Origin: Liolophura sinensis
Taxonomy: Eukaryota > Mollusca > Polyplacophora > Chitonida > Chitonidae
Direction: 5' to 3'
DNA: 64,000 bases
Assembly (NCBI RefSeq): GCF_032854445.1
Contig: NC_088296.1
Coordinates: 17,783,485-17,847,484 of the forward strand
Positions within the stretch are counted from its first letter, which is position 1. Every line of letters begins with the position of its first letter. The notes beneath the pieces were generated by a model. The model was not told where the DNA came from and ran no database searches. It saw nothing but the letters and a program-made list of their open reading frames with translations. Positions 62,186-64,000 of this stretch are shown here, piece by piece. The position numbers and the translations under genes were made by a program.

Positions 62186-63886
62186 CTGAAAATAGAAAAG
62201 AATAAGGATGTATTGTTAAGTATTCTTGTCTGAATTACTGCAGTTAAAAAGGCCTCTATGCCGCATACCCTTAGAATAAAATCAGTCACTGCTAAGTTAA
62301 CATGGCTGACTGTCGTTTTATTGCCACCAATATGTATTTTTTGGCTAAACGAATCTACCATCTGAGCGCAAGCGCCTACAGTAGCTGGTATTGAATGTCT
62401 GTCGGTCACATCTTTGTCACACCATGTGATCTTCAAAAGGTAAAATGACCGAAGACGACGTTTGCCGTAAACTCCAAACTACTGTTGAAATGCGAGCGAT
62501 TTATGTCAGACATACAAAAAATGTCTAAGGGATTCTGTCAATGTGGTGAGGATCAGTGCTATTGTTCTCAACATTGAGAGCCTACATCCGCTGAAAATGT
62601 CTCTGAGACTACTCACTTGCAGACTTTGAAGAAGCCACAGTGGTAGTGAGCACACGGATCTTCACAGGGCTGAGACAACGCGCTGTTGGGACAACCTGGA
62701 AAATGGTATTGAACACACACTGTAAATATGTGAGTTTATGCATACTGAGAGAAGCTTCTGGGCACATTTCTATAGCCCTGTCACAAGGCCGAGCTTCGAC
62801 TGTTTTGCTCTTTAAAAGAATGTAGAAGACATTTAACTAGAACGATTACTAAATTGGATGCCACGACTCACTGCATATCGCTTCTATATTTCGGTTTTAT
62901 TAAATCCGTTGCTTCTCCACAATGGGGCATTCGCCTATTACATAATAGTATTAAAAAAAGAATTACGGGCTGCAGGAAAAGATTTTGAAAAAATGAATAC
63001 TATTCCATGTTGTTAATACATCACAACGTTTATTAATGGATAACAACTTTTGATTTATTTTTACCGACCTTTTGGTGTACATTCTTTATTAAGCATGTTA
63101 GAATGTGTATCGGAACATCGGTAAAAATAGATCAGAAGTTGCTATCCATAAGTCAGCTTCTTTATGCCTCTTCAAGAGCTGTTAATATATGTAGTTTTTA
63201 AGGCACTGACCTGGTAATGATTTTGTCTACAGTATTTCTGAAAGGAGTCGCCAAGGTAACAACATTCAACCAAACGCTATCGGTAATATTTGTAAAACAG
63301 TCTCGTTTCAGAGATAACTTTTAAACGACAGCTATCAGTAACAATTGTAAAACGGTCAAGTCCGGCCTAGAGCTATCAGTGGTACATCCATTCTTTCTTT
63401 AATTGGCAGTATCATACTACAGATGGGCTTAATTCGTAAGCTTAATATCAGTGGCCATATTAGTGACAGTATATACGTACATTTTCCGTCAATACAAGTG
63501 CATCCCCTCTCACACGTGACCCGCTGTGAAGAAGCAGACAAACATAGCCCCATAAATACTTCATAAAAGTCAATAGAAAGATACGTTCCAAATAAAATCA
63601 ATGTTGTGATATTATTTACCTTAGGGTCATAATCAGCATCGTCGTTAGTTTTGTTACTATTGTTGTTTTTATCAGAGTTATTATATTGTTATGACCTCAT
63701 ACCAAAGCTATGGACGACGTATCTGTAACGCAAGACAGTATATCTGGGAACAAGGAAGACCCCAGAGCTGGGTCATTTTTCTCACCTCACATTTCGGGTC
63801 TTTGCAACGGCACGTTGGGCAGCCATTTTTGTCGATGACATAGCCAGTTTTACACGGCTGGCACTCACATTTTGGACATACAGGGC
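62017..63886 (-). CDS. Antistasin-domain secreted protein with basic RHRGYK tail, 5'-partial
   Basis: Minus-strand exons 63886-63786, 63523-63481, 62695-62617 and 62185-62017, GT-AG, phases 1/0, 0/1, 1/2 and 2/stop all matching. They give 129 complete residues plus a split first codon. The first exon carries an antistasin-type domain (VCPKCECQPCKTGYVIDK, NGCPTCRCKDPKC), a fold known from leech factor Xa inhibitors and other serine protease inhibitors. Then come RVTCERGCTCIDGKC and CPNSALSQPCEDPCAHYHC, then YCNCFAKCVRRF, a further cysteine-rich module I cannot name. The C-terminus is extremely basic, with three RHRGYK repeats followed by an RRGGRRR and His-rich end. It probably binds heparin or other polyanions, as the short basic tail of leech antistasin does (inference). 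The first exon enters in phase 1, so the signal peptide and any further domains lie beyond 64000. Confidence 0.78.
62190..62612. other. Intron of the antistasin-like gene, nothing recognised
   Basis: Intron C-D; the long minus-strand frame running up to 62436 from exon D has no motif outside the exon. Confidence 0.45.
62617..62695 (-). CDS. Antistasin-like exon C: cysteine-rich module
   Basis: 79 bp, acceptor CATTTTCCAG, donor GTGAGT; enters phase 1, leaves phase 2. Encodes CPNSALSQPCEDPCAHYHC and GFFKVC. The C..PC...C...C spacing recalls WAP/chordin-like extracellular modules, without a firm match. Confidence 0.72.
63036..63149. repeat. Long imperfect hairpin (fold-back element)
   Basis: ATGGATAACAACTTTTGATT, followed by TATTTTTACCGA, pairs with TCGGTAAAAATAGATCAGAA, followed by GTTGCTATCCAT. 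Inside, TACATTCT pairs with AGAATGTG around AAGCATG. The whole 114 bp is nearly palindromic. It lies in the intron between exons B and C. Confidence 0.85.
63278..63357. repeat. Short direct repeat
   Basis: GCTATCGGTAATATTTGTAA at 63278 recurs as GCTATCAGTAACAATTGTAA at 63331, each followed by AACAGTC or AACGGTC. Confidence 0.7.
63481..63523 (-). CDS. Antistasin-like exon B: 43-bp exon
   Basis: Acceptor TGCTTCTTCACAG and donor GTACGT. Encodes RVTCERGCTCIDGK plus the first base of a Cys codon (T|GT) completed by exon C. Small, but phase-consistent on both sides and cysteine-rich like its neighbours. Confidence 0.72.
63786..63886 (-). CDS. Antistasin-like exon A: antistasin domain
   Basis: Acceptor ACATTGCCAG and donor GTGAGA. 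Encodes PVCPKCECQPCKTGYVIDKN then GCPTCRCKDPKCE. The CxC..C..GYv.D.nGCp.C.C spacing is diagnostic of antistasin/hirustasin domains. Confidence 0.82.
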
Positions 63887-64000
63887 CTGGCAATGTGTAC
63901 AACAATGAGAGCGTGTTTACTTTCCCGGGACCATGGCATGAAGGTCATCGACAGTTTATAAACTAAGGCAAAATAGCGCTGGATGGCAAATTTGTGTCCA

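Overview
This is a metazoan nuclear genome window: GT-AG spliced genes, long introns, dense short interspersed repeats, many minisatellites, and no bacterial-style operons. The repeats (a tRNA-headed SINE present in about 20 copies with a conserved GTAAAACACCAATCAAATAAA tail, plus a second SINE ending in a TTAAGTACGACGTTAAACCC-type tail and CACT repeats) and the gene families (TRIM, FTP/EGF receptor, antistasin) suggest a lophotrochozoan, most likely a mollusc. Species assignment is inference.

Three genes are supported by complete splice-phase bookkeeping. (1) On the plus strand at 6763-14550 is a six-exon TRIM-type E3 ubiquitin ligase (RING, two B-boxes, coiled coil, PRY/SPRY), 586 aa, with the family's characteristic 96/231/23-bp exon series. 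Its last intron carries a 3.1-kb minisatellite. (2) On the minus strand from 50260 down to 30509 are eleven exons of a single-pass receptor: signal peptide, one EGF-like unit, a fucolectin/F5-8C-type galactose-binding domain split over two exons, six EGF-like units each encoded by a 138-bp phase 1-1 exon, a transmembrane helix and a juxtamembrane NPFY motif. This resembles MEGF10/Draper/CED-1 engulfment receptors or the molluscan receptors sharing that ectodomain. The cytoplasmic exons were not found. (3) On the minus strand at 63886-62017 are four 3' exons of a secreted cysteine-rich protein that starts beyond the right edge: an antistasin-type domain, a second cysteine-rich module and a very basic tail with tandem RHRGYK repeats.

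Layout: 1-1761 is a decayed Ty3/Gypsy pol (minus); 1.8-6.7 kb holds SINEs and an old ~850-bp segmental duplication; 6.7-14.6 kb the TRIM gene; 14.6-23 kb non-coding with a ~62-bp minisatellite; 23-25.2 kb a dead non-LTR retrotransposon (plus); 25.3-30.4 kb repeats with two weak coding candidates; 30.5-50.3 kb the receptor gene, whose introns contain an exon-derived 74-bp tandem array, a large inverted repeat around one exon, SINE clusters and a 48-bp minisatellite; 50.3-61.9 kb gene-poor, with SINEs, a Gypsy scrap and a long CAGT-rich VNTR; 62-64 kb the antistasin-like gene.

The most unusual signals are the tandem amplification of an exon 3' end together with its splice donor (33.4-34.7 kb) and the near-identical inverted repeat flanking the first galactose-binding exon (42.09-43.85 kb). 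All domain calls come from motif reading only; no database search was possible.
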